DNA from: Aeriscardovia aeriphila | Lineage (GTDB): Bacteria > Actinomycetota > Actinomycetes > Actinomycetales > Bifidobacteriaceae | Length of the DNA stretch: 33,743 nt | Direction: 5' to 3' | Assembly (NCBI GenBank): GCA_949290445.1 | Contig: CASERW010000010.1 | Location: 1-33,743, forward strand | Shown: positions 7,771 to 15,079 of the stretch, piece after piece | Numbering within the stretch: position 1 is the stretch's first letter | Layout of the letters: every line of letters starts with the position of its first letter | The notes under the pieces: model-generated | Seen by the model: the letters and a program-made list of their open reading frames with translations, nothing else | What the model was told of the DNA's origin: nothing | The model's database searches: none | Made by a program: the position numbers and the translations under genes

Positions 7771-10700
7771 TTACTGCTCGTTACGCTCGGCTTCCTTTTT
7801 CGCTTCAGCTGTCACACGGCTCGGGATTTTCAGCGCAAAGCCAGCGAGCATGACGGTGTCCGGGTCATCCGACTGGGCCTGCGATGCCACAGGACGATGC
7901 TTCCTTTGAGCAGGGCGAGCTTTCACCTGTGGAAGGTCCAGCTTCGGCAGAACCTTGGCTGGTTTCTCCTGCTGCTCGGTGTAAGCGGTGTGGTCTGCCT
8001 GCTCAGTGGTGAGCGTGCGCGCTGCTTTATCAGCCTGCTCAGAGTTGTCAGCAGCCTGCGCCTTACGCCTGCCTCGATGAGGGTTGAGGTCAACAGTAGG
8101 CGTATTCTGCGGTTCACCGCGGTGAACCGTTCTCGTGCCGTGCGCTCTCCTCGTTCCCCTCAGTTGCGTGCGAGAGGAGCGGCGAGCGTGGCCACTGTGT
8201 TCTTGATCGGAACGTTCTTGGTCGCCGTGATCCTGGTCAGAGTTGCCTTGAGTTCGGTCAGTCTCGTGAGCTGGCTCTTGCTTCTGCTCGCTCACAGGCT
8301 TGGACGGAGCCGAAGGTGCAGTCGAAGCCTCAGAAGAAAGCGCAGTGGTAATCTCAAGCGACGCATGAGCAGCATTTTCACCAGCTGCCACCTCGCCACT
8401 AGCTTGAGCTTGCGATGCGCGGCCAGCCTCAGCAGCCTCAGCAGCCTCAGCAGCCTTAGCGGTTTGGGAAGCGGCGGTTGCAGCAGCAGCAATAGCAGCC
8501 AACTTTGCCTTCACTTCCTGCGAAGAATGCTGAGGAATGGCAGACTTGCGCTCTTCACGAGCCTGAGCCTCATCAAAGTAATCGCGAGACTCATACTCGC
8601 CACGCTCGGCCTCACCAGAGTGAGAATCAAACTCCCCATGCTGGTAATCAGAGGAAGGATGCGAGCTATGCTCCATACGCTCCGCACGAGCCTGAGCCTC
8701 ACGACGGCCCTTCGACTTTTCGAAAGGATCGCCACCCTTCACCTCGTACGGGTCGAAAGCGCCTGCCTCAATAGTCGGCTCATCGTGGATAATGAAGCCG
8801 CGGCCATGGCAGGTTGGGCACTCCTCGGAGAAGGCCTCCACCAAGCCCTGACCCACGCGCTTACGCGTCATCTGGACCAAGCCCAGCGACGTGACCTCAG
8901 CAACCTGATGCTTCGTGCGATCGCGAGTCAAGCATTCAACAAGACGGCGCAACACGAGGTCGCGGTTCTCCTCCATCACCATGTCAACAAAGTCGATCAT
9001 GATCATGCCGCCGATATCACGCAGGCGCAGCTGGCGGACGATCTCCTCAGCAGCCTCCAGGTTGCAGCGAGTGACCGTTTCCTCCAACGACTTGCCCTTG
9101 CCGATGAAGCGGCCGGTGTTCACGTCGATGGTGGTCATAGCCTCGGTGCGGTCGATCACCAGCGAGCCGCCGCTTGGCAGATAGACCTGGCGTTCCATGC
9201 CCTTGCGCAGCTGGGAATCGATATTCCACTGGTCGAAGACGTCAGCACCCTGATGCTCGGCTGGGTCCCACTGCTTCAAGCGTGGCAGCAGTTCAGGGCT
9301 CATCTCCTCGAGGTAGCCATGGATGCGGTCGTAGACGTGCTCGCCTTCGACGACAAGCTGGCGGAAGTCATCGTTGAAGATGTCGCGCACCACGCGGATG
9401 GCGACGTCAGGTTCGGAGTGCAGGATGTGCGGGCGATGCGTGTCCTTGAGCTCGTTGTAACGCTTCTGAATGCCTTCCCAGCGTTCGAGCAGCAGCTTCA
9501 AGTCGGCTTCGACGGCTTCCTTGCTGGCGCCTTCTGCTGCCGTGCGGATGATGACGCCCATATCCTTCGGGGTGACGGCTTGGACGATGCGCTTGAGGCG
9601 CAGGCGTTCGCGAGAGGAGAGCTTGCGCGACACGCCGGTCATTCCGCCGCTTGGCACGAGCACGATGTAGCGGCCGGCCAAAGTGACCTGGCTGGTCAGG
9701 CGAGCACCCTTGTGGCCAATCGCATCCTTGGTGACCTGCACGAGCACAGGGTCGCCCGAATGGTAGGCGCGCTCGATGCGGCGAGCTTCACCTTCCAGCT
9801 GCGTGTCATCCCAGTTGACTTCGCCTGCGTAGAGAACGCCGTTACGCGCTTCACCAATGTTGACGAAGGCTGCTTCCATACTTGGCAGAACGTTTTGGAC
9901 GCGGCCAACGTAGATGTTGCCCACGGTCGACACTTCTTGGATGTCAGAAACGTAGTGCTCGACGAGGATGTTGTCCTCGATGACAGAGATTTGGGTGTGG
10001 TGGCCCTTTTCGCGCACGATCATCTGGCGGTCGACGTTTTCGCGGCGTGCCAGGAAGTCCTGCTCGATGACGAGATTGTGCTGGCCGCGAGTTCGGCGCG
10101 TGTCACGACGATGGCGGCGCTTGGCCTCAAGACGAGTAGAACCCTTCACGTCCTTGATGCGCGAAATATAGGCTTGCTTGCGCTCGGCGTGGGTTGCTGG
10201 CAGCGGTTCCATCGAGTCGCTTGGCTCTGGCAGGGCGAGGCGGTGGGAACGCTTGCGCGTCCTGGTGCGCAGGATGGTCGATTCGCTGGCCTCGTCGCGC
10301 TCGTCACGGCTTACGCGGTCGGCGCTGCGCTCGGCGCGGCTGGCTGCCCTGTCGGCGCTCCTCCTGCGACGGCGGCGAGTGACGCCTTCTTCGCGGTCTT
10401 CCTCGTCTTCCTGCTCTTGCCTTTGCTCACGCTCCTGCTCGCGCGCTGCTCGGCGAGCCTGACGCCTGGCCTCAATTTCCTCAAGGCTCCTACGGCGATG
10501 GCGCGTTGGTGTGGTGCGCTCTTCGTCAAAGTTTGGCTCAAGATTACCAGCGTCGTTTTCGCCGTCCGCACCCTTGCGACGCCTACTTACGCTGATAGCG
10601 CTCTTGCCTTCAGCTGTTTCGCTGTCATGTTCATCATCATCGCGTGCTGCAGTGATTGCGCGTGAGCGTGCAGCAGTTTCGTTCGCCTCTGCGCCTCTGC

Positions 10701-11775
10701 GGCGACGGCGGGAGCGGGTGCCGCGCTCTTCTTCCTCACTGGCAATCTCTTGCTCAATGCTGTCAACTTCAGCGGCGGCTGCACGTTCCGAAGAGTTCAG
10801 GCGGCGAGACGAGTGGGAGCGAGAGCGGTGACGGCGATGGCCTGCCTCTTCTTCCTCGTCGAAGGCTGGGCTTGGCTCAGCGCTTGTAGCAGAGGCGTTG
10901 GCCGCTGGCAGCACGGGCTCTTGGAAGAGCAGTGCCGACATTGCGCGGGTGAGGCGGCGGTGTGGCTCTTCCTGTTCTGGCTCTGGCTCGCTGAAAGTTG
11001 GCGTGATTGCCAGGCGGCGGCGAGTGCGCTGTGCGCGCGTTTGGTTGTTGTGCGCAGTTTCTGCAGTTTCTGCAGTTTCTGCAGTTTCTGCAGTTTCTGC
11101 GGTCACCGCAGGCGCTGCGGACGCTGCGGTTTCGGTTGCAGCTTTACCCTCAGCTGCCTTGTTTTCAGAAGCTTTACCCTCAGCAGTCTTAGCCTCAGCT
11201 GCCTTGTTGGCGGCCACCTTGTCGGCAGCTTCAGCCTTTGATTTCTGTGCAGCTGGCTGTGCTTCCTGCGCTGGCTTTGGCTCGCTCACACCCTTGTCGG
11301 AGAAGAGAACGGCGGCAATTGCTGCTCGGCGTGCGCGTTGTGCCTGTTCAGGGCTTTCTTGCTCTTCAGCTTCCTTTGCGGCAGCTTCTGCAGCGGCGCC
11401 TTCCTCAGCTGCACTTTCCGCTGCTGCAGCCTCTTGGGCATCACCTGCAGCCGAAACTGCTTGCTCAACAGCTTCCTTCACTGAAGCTTGCTGCTCAGCA
11501 CCTCGCTCAGCGCGCTCGGAACGATCGGTCTGCTCAGCATTCTGAGCGGCAGTTTGTGCGGTAGTTTCTCCAGCTGTTTGCTCAGCAGCCACACTCGTCG
11601 AGGCAGTGTGAGCCGTATCGTCGTCGCTGCGTACGGGCGCAGTCACTGAGACTGGCAGTTTTGCTCCTGCCGCTCCAGCAGCGCGCACGACACGCCTTCC
11701 TGCACGCCTGCGGGTACGGCGGACTGGTGCCTGCTCAGGCGTATTTGCATTTTCAGATTCTGTTGTATTGCTCAC
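7771..11775 (-). CDS. rne: Ribonuclease E/G with long disordered arms
   Basis: Endoribonuclease for rRNA maturation and mRNA decay. The 1,334-residue protein has three parts. Residues 1 to about 570 are low-complexity, Ala/Glu-rich and then Arg-rich (many RRRR clusters). The catalytic core, about 575-1000, contains an S1 RNA-binding domain (NILVEHYVSD to GARLTSQVTL), the 5'-sensor, and a DNase I-like domain with catalytic DVNTGRF and MIDFVDM, closing with the zinc-link CPTCHGRG near residue 990. The remaining 340 residues are again low-complexity with basic patches. Arms of this kind in RNase E act as scaffolds for RNA and degradosome partners; that role here is inferred. An ATG at 11784 touches the Shine-Dalgarno GGGGAG without spacing, so I prefer the GTG at 11775, nine bases from it. 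It is transcribed alone, upstream of rplU on the same strand. Confidence 0.95.
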   Translation of the reverse strand: MSNTTESENANTPEQAPVRRTRRRAGRRVVRAAGAAGAKLPVSVTAPVRSDDDTAHTASTSVAAEQTAGETTAQTAAQNAEQTDRSERAERGAEQQASVKEAVEQAVSAAGDAQEAAAAESAAEEGAAAEAAAKEAEEQESPEQAQRARRAAIAAVLFSDKGVSEPKPAQEAQPAAQKSKAEAADKVAANKAAEAKTAEGKASENKAAEGKAATETAASAAPAVTAETAETAETAETAETAHNNQTRAQRTRRRLAITPTFSEPEPEQEEPHRRLTRAMSALLFQEPVLPAANASATSAEPSPAFDEEEEAGHRRHRSRSHSSRRLNSSERAAAAEVDSIEQEIASEEEERGTRSRRRRRGAEANETAARSRAITAARDDDEHDSETAEGKSAISVSRRRKGADGENDAGNLEPNFDEERTTPTRHRRRSLEEIEARRQARRAAREQEREQRQEQEDEEDREEGVTRRRRRRSADRAASRAERSADRVSRDERDEASESTILRTRTRKRSHRLALPEPSDSMEPLPATHAERKQAYISRIKDVKGSTRLEAKRRHRRDTRRTRGQHNLVIEQDFLARRENVDRQMIVREKGHHTQISVIEDNILVEHYVSDIQEVSTVGNIYVGRVQNVLPSMEAAFVNIGEARNGVLYAGEVNWDDTQLEGEARRIERAYHSGDPVLVQVTKDAIGHKGARLTSQVTLAGRYIVLVPSGGMTGVSRKLSSRERLRLKRIVQAVTPKDMGVIIRTAAEGASKEAVEADLKLLLERWEGIQKRYNELKDTHRPHILHSEPDVAIRVVRDIFNDDFRQLVVEGEHVYDRIHGYLEEMSPELLPRLKQWDPAEHQGADVFDQWNIDSQLRKGMERQVYLPSGGSLVIDRTEAMTTIDVNTGRFIGKGKSLEETVTRCNLEAAEEIVRQLRLRDIGGMIMIDFVDMVMEENRDLVLRRLVECLTRDRTKHQVAEVTSLGLVQMTRKRVGQGLVEAFSEECPTCHGRGFIIHDEPTIEAGAFDPYEVKGGDPFEKSKGRREAQARAERMEHSSHPSSDYQHGEFDSHSGEAERGEYESRDYFDEAQAREERKSAIPQHSSQEVKAKLAAIAAAATAASQTAKAAEAAEAAEAGRASQAQASGEVAAGENAAHASLEITTALSSEASTAPSAPSKPVSEQKQEPAHETDRTQGNSDQDHGDQERSDQEHSGHARRSSRTQLRGTRRAHGTRTVHRGEPQNTPTVDLNPHRGRRKAQAADNSEQADKAARTLTTEQADHTAYTEQQEKPAKVLPKLDLPQVKARPAQRKHRPVASQAQSDDPDTVMLAGFALKIPSRVTAEAKKEAERNEQ
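8424..8459. repeat. 9-bp tandem repeat in the RNase E C-terminal arm
   Basis: Four units of CAGCCTCAG (the last is CAGCCTTAG) read on the plus strand. On the coding strand each unit adds a three-residue Glu-Ala-Ala step, so copy-number change would keep the frame. Confidence 0.85.
11054..11098. repeat. 9-bp tandem repeat in the RNase E N-terminal arm
   Basis: Five perfect copies of GCAGTTTCT on the plus strand, coding on the minus strand for repeated Ala-Glu-Thr. Perfect identity suggests recent expansion by slippage; the unit length keeps the reading frame. Confidence 0.92.
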
Positions 11776-12135
11776 GAGAAGCATCTCCCCGGAACGGCTG
11801 CACCCACTCCTGTGTGGATTTCCAAGCCTTGGGCCCAGAAAAGTTTCAAAAGCTCACGGGCGGATGCGGACACCGTCACTCGCAATCGGCGAGGGGATCA
11901 ACGCATCACTCTCACGCAGTTGTGCAGAACTGCTCTTCACAGTATGGCACACTTTTCCTCACTCTATGGAAACTTTCCGCAATTCTTCTTTTTGTAAAGG
12001 TTTTGTAAAAGCTTAAGATTATCAGCCCTTGAAAAATCAACGTTTTTCACATGCCCCACCTGTCAGTTTCAAAAAACGCGTAGCCAGTATCCGTTTTCTT
12101 CACCCACTTTTCTCGAAATACACACCCTTTCAAGC

Positions 12136-12163
12136 TTGAAACCATGCGGATTATCACTACAAC
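12136..12163 (+). promoter_or_regulatory. Candidate promoter of the first zinc-ribbon gene
   Basis: TTGAAA (12136-12141), a 16-bp spacer and TACAAC (12158-12163). The -35 box is the right half of the palindrome TTTCAAGCTTGAAA, so a repressor bound to the palindrome would block it. Confidence 0.35.
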
Positions 12164-12234
12164 ACCCCTCTTTGCGCACACCTGAACAGCACCTGTCTTC
12201 ATCTACGAAATTCGCTGGTAAGGTGGAAGGCACC

Positions 12235-12255
12235 GTTGATCTTTACGAGATCAAC
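12235..12255 (+). promoter_or_regulatory. Leader hairpin ahead of the first zinc-ribbon gene
   Basis: A perfect 8-bp stem GTTGATCT/AGATCAAC with a 5-nt loop, ending 9 bp before the GAGGAG ribosome binding site. It is followed by ACTTTTAAT, too poor in T for a clear terminator, so an mRNA-stability or attenuation role is only a guess. Confidence 0.45.
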
Positions 12256-12277
12256 ACTTTTAATGAGGAGAAAGATC

Positions 12278-14866
12278 ATGTTCTGCACGCAATGCGGCGC
12301 ACAGATTCCTGAAGGCTCGGCCTTCTGCACAAACTGTGGTGCGCCAGTTAACCCGCCTGCTGAGCAGCAGCCTGCATCTGCTTCCCAACAGTCCCCCAAC
12401 CCCGTGCCGCCTGCACAAGGCCCAACATTCCAGCCAGCCGTTGCGCCAACAGCACCAGCAACCGCTGCTCCTGCTGGACCTCAACCATCGGCGCCTAAGA
12501 ACGAATTTGTGCGTCAGCTTCAAAATCCGTTGACGTATCAGAACGCCGGCATCGTCGCTGGCCTCACCATGGCAGGCGCTCTCATCGGCCTTGTCATCGT
12601 GGCACCTACGTTCATCTTCGGTGTGAAGGCAACACCTGCTTCCAGCCTTCTGAATGATCTGAACACCTTCCAGCTCATTCTTAATCTTCTCGTGATGGGC
12701 TTTGGCGGCAGCCTTCATATGTCCATCTCTGGAGCATTCTCCTTCGGAACCTCTGGTGATGGCGCACTGCCAATCTCTTTGATCGGTCTGTTCGCCTTTG
12801 TTGGAGCTTATGTTGGAGTTCTTCAGCTGGCAAAGCACGGCATGCGCTTCAACGCTTCCACCAAGGAAGAGAAGAAGAACTCTTACCTGCGTTGCGGTTT
12901 GGTACTTGCTATTGCTGGTCTGTTCGCCGGCATCTTTACCACTATTGTGGCGGCAATCTCCGTAATGCACCCCAATAGTGCAGTATCGCTCTCTTCTGCG
13001 AGCGCACGCAGTTTCTTCAACCCACTCTTCATCATTCTTGCGGGTGGCTCGTTAGGCTTCGTAGCTTCTCAATATGCAGGGAGCCTCGTTTCTCAGTGCA
13101 CAGCCGCATTGAAGAGCTTGCGCTTTGGCCTTCGCACATTTGTGGAAACCACTGGCATCTTCTTCGCAGTTTTCACTGTTTTCACGATCATCGCCTTTGT
13201 AGTTCTTAGCATCATTGGTAAGACTGCCGCATGGTTTTTGTTCTTGCCTCTGATCGGCCCATTCATTGGCATGAGCCTCACTGCTATGGGAAGCTTGGGC
13301 AGCGTCAGCTTCATGGGTGTATCTCTGAGCCTCTTCCATCGCCCGGATAGTCAGCCTGCCATTTCTATTGCGCTGTTCGTCTCCCTGTTGCTCGTTCTCG
13401 TCTGCACTGCTTATGCTTCGCTGCGTTTGGCAAAGCGTATGGCTATTGACCCGCAAGAGCGCGAATGGAAGCATTCGTGGAAGGCTCCACTTTACTCTGC
13501 AGTTCTGTGGGGATTCCTCGCTATTTGCTTCGCTCCTGTATCCGTTTCTATGGGCGGATTTGGCGGAGAGATTCTTGGCGGTCTGGCCACTCTCGGCTCT
13601 TCCTCCAGCTATTCACCAACGGCAAGTAACGGCATCACTCCCGCAATGATCATCATCGGTGCAGTGTGGGCATTCGCCATCGAAGCCCTGGCGCGATTGG
13701 TGTTCCTGCACATGTTTAATGTCGCTCCAACAGTTGCTGGACAGCCTCTTGCTCAGCAACCAGTTCAGCCAGCTGCTGCCGGTCAACCCATTGCTGCAGG
13801 TCAGCCAGGTGTAGCTCCAGCGCAAGCTGCAGCCGGTGCACCTTCTCCTGCAGGTGCCACCCCTACCGCCGCTCAAGCAGCACCAGCAATGAAGGTAAAC
13901 AAGAAGGTTGTTATTCCTGTTGCTATTACTGTCGGTGTTCTTGCACTCGTAGGTATTGGTGGAAGCATTGCTATCACCGTTATCGACAACACTCGCTTCA
14001 GCCCAATGGCGGTTGCTGAGAGCTACACGAATGCAATTTCTGCAGGTAACTTTGAGCAAGCTAATGCTATGGCAGTGAGTACATCGAAGATGTCAGGCCC
14101 ACTGATCAGCAACGCTGTAGGCAAGAAGGCTCAGCGCCCGACGAACTTCCGCCTCTCTGAGAACCAGACATCGGGTGAGTACCGTTTAATCACGGTGAAG
14201 TATGACCTCGATGGGCACACGCAGTCTCGCAGTATTACTCTGCAAAAGACAGGAACGACTGGTGTCTTCTTCTCCAAGTGGGAAGTCAAGGACCAGTTGA
14301 CGATGACGTTTAACATTCAACCCGATGACATGCTATCGAACACTGCTACCATCAACGGCGTCAAAGTGAAAGCCGATGGCAAGCCATATGAAGCTTATCC
14401 AGCTGTCTACACTGCATCTGTCAAGAATACCAAGTGGGTGGAGTCAAAGCCCGTTAAGGTAACTCCTGAGAAAAATCAAGTCTCCTTTAGCTATGCTCCT
14501 ACTGCTTTAGTGAAAGATGCTGCCCAAAAAGCACTGAATAAAGCAGTTGATGAAGTTGCGGCTAATCCAGAAGACTCAACGTCCCTGAGCTGGCTGAACC
14601 GAGGAACTGAGGACTGGGACGCATTAGTTAGTAATGCCACTGCAAAGGTCATTAAGTATCCAACTCTTGGCAAAATCACAGTAAAAGGGGACAGCTTCAA
14701 AGCAACTCTATCGAGTCCAGGTAAGATTCACTACGAGTATGACCAAGATTGGTTCTACACTGACACCGAACACCGATCAGAAGATGCGGATATCGACTTT
14801 GCTTGGGAGGAATCCGCTTATTTCACGATTGATGAGAATGGAATCGTAACCTTTGAGGAACTGTAA
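12278..14866 (+). CDS. Zinc-ribbon membrane protein 1: polytopic domain plus TcaA-like domain
   Basis: An 862-residue envelope protein of unknown function. Order of parts: a zinc ribbon at the N-terminus (CTQC and CTNC, residues 3-22); a Pro/Ala/Gln linker to about 75; a polytopic membrane domain with roughly seven or eight spans (about 85-480), including RTFVETTGIFFAVFTVF, the charged WKHSWKAP loop and WAFAIEALARLVFL; a second Ala/Pro/Gln linker; one further span (about 545-570); and a C-terminal extracytoplasmic region (about 575-862) that starts FSPMAVAESYTNAISAG and resembles TcaA-type domains. The membrane half is clearly paralogous to the next gene and the C-terminal half to the third gene. 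The ATG at 12278 has GAGGAG seven bases ahead; the frame opens earlier only through a TTG in the leader. A strong terminator follows. Confidence 0.85.
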   Translation: MFCTQCGAQIPEGSAFCTNCGAPVNPPAEQQPASASQQSPNPVPPAQGPTFQPAVAPTAPATAAPAGPQPSAPKNEFVRQLQNPLTYQNAGIVAGLTMAGALIGLVIVAPTFIFGVKATPASSLLNDLNTFQLILNLLVMGFGGSLHMSISGAFSFGTSGDGALPISLIGLFAFVGAYVGVLQLAKHGMRFNASTKEEKKNSYLRCGLVLAIAGLFAGIFTTIVAAISVMHPNSAVSLSSASARSFFNPLFIILAGGSLGFVASQYAGSLVSQCTAALKSLRFGLRTFVETTGIFFAVFTVFTIIAFVVLSIIGKTAAWFLFLPLIGPFIGMSLTAMGSLGSVSFMGVSLSLFHRPDSQPAISIALFVSLLLVLVCTAYASLRLAKRMAIDPQEREWKHSWKAPLYSAVLWGFLAICFAPVSVSMGGFGGEILGGLATLGSSSSYSPTASNGITPAMIIIGAVWAFAIEALARLVFLHMFNVAPTVAGQPLAQQPVQPAAAGQPIAAGQPGVAPAQAAAGAPSPAGATPTAAQAAPAMKVNKKVVIPVAITVGVLALVGIGGSIAITVIDNTRFSPMAVAESYTNAISAGNFEQANAMAVSTSKMSGPLISNAVGKKAQRPTNFRLSENQTSGEYRLITVKYDLDGHTQSRSITLQKTGTTGVFFSKWEVKDQLTMTFNIQPDDMLSNTATINGVKVKADGKPYEAYPAVYTASVKNTKWVESKPVKVTPEKNQVSFSYAPTALVKDAAQKALNKAVDEVAANPEDSTSLSWLNRGTEDWDALVSNATAKVIKYPTLGKITVKGDSFKATLSSPGKIHYEYDQDWFYTDTEHRSEDADIDFAWEESAYFTIDENGIVTFEEL

Positions 14867-14894
14867 TTTCATCTCTTACCAATAGTGAAAGTAC

Positions 14895-14925
14895 AAGCCG
14901 GGCAGTGAAAACTGCTCGGCTTTAT
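14895..14925 (+). terminator. Terminator of zinc-ribbon gene 1
   Basis: A 12-bp stem AAGCCGGGCAGT/ACTGCTCGGCTT with a GAAA loop and one G-U pair (14895-14922), followed by TATTAAT. It lies 28 bp after the stop codon. Confidence 0.85.
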
Positions 14926-15018
14926 TAATAACTCGTGATTACCGTACTGCGAAAAATCTCAGCAATTTCAAGAAATTATCCACAGAACGCAAATTGTGAG
15001 GAAATTGTGCTCTGATTC

Positions 15019-15048
15019 TTGCTAGTCTTAGCCGTATAGCTGTATGCA
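15019..15048 (+). promoter_or_regulatory. Candidate promoter of zinc-ribbon gene 2
   Basis: TTGCTA (15019-15024), an 18-bp spacer and TATGCA (15043-15048), 31 bp ahead of the ATG and downstream of the preceding terminator. A perfect DnaA-box sequence TTATCCACA lies upstream at 14976-14984. Confidence 0.35.
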
Positions 15049-15079
15049 ATGATGCAGCACAAAAAATGAGGAGATAGAC

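Larger units (their letters stand above)
11776..12277. other. Long divergent intergenic region between rne and the zinc-ribbon genes
   Basis: About 500 bp without a convincing gene. It must contain the promoters of rne (minus) and of the first zinc-ribbon gene (plus). Visible structure includes a perfect 14-bp palindrome TTTCAAGCTTGAAA (12128-12141), an AT-rich hairpin TGAAAAA/TTTTTCA (12030-12049), direct TTTTGTAAA repeats near 11990-12010, and a hairpin just ahead of the plus-strand gene. The rne leader may be long; long leaders are known for RNase E autoregulation in other bacteria, but nothing here proves it. Confidence 0.6.

Noticed and set aside
8424..8459. Tandem repeats considered as a CRISPR array
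   Set aside because: Units are 9 bp with no spacers and lie in frame within rne; no cas gene is present.
7897..10665. 922-codon open frame on the plus strand antisense to rne
   Set aside because: It mirrors the high-GC, low-complexity rne coding sequence, has no recognisable domain or ribosome binding site, and rne is certain by its catalytic motifs.
12236..12277. Upstream extension of zinc-ribbon protein 1 from a TTG
   Set aside because: It would begin inside the leader hairpin; the ATG at 12278 has a strong GAGGAG and starts exactly at the zinc ribbon like both paralogues.
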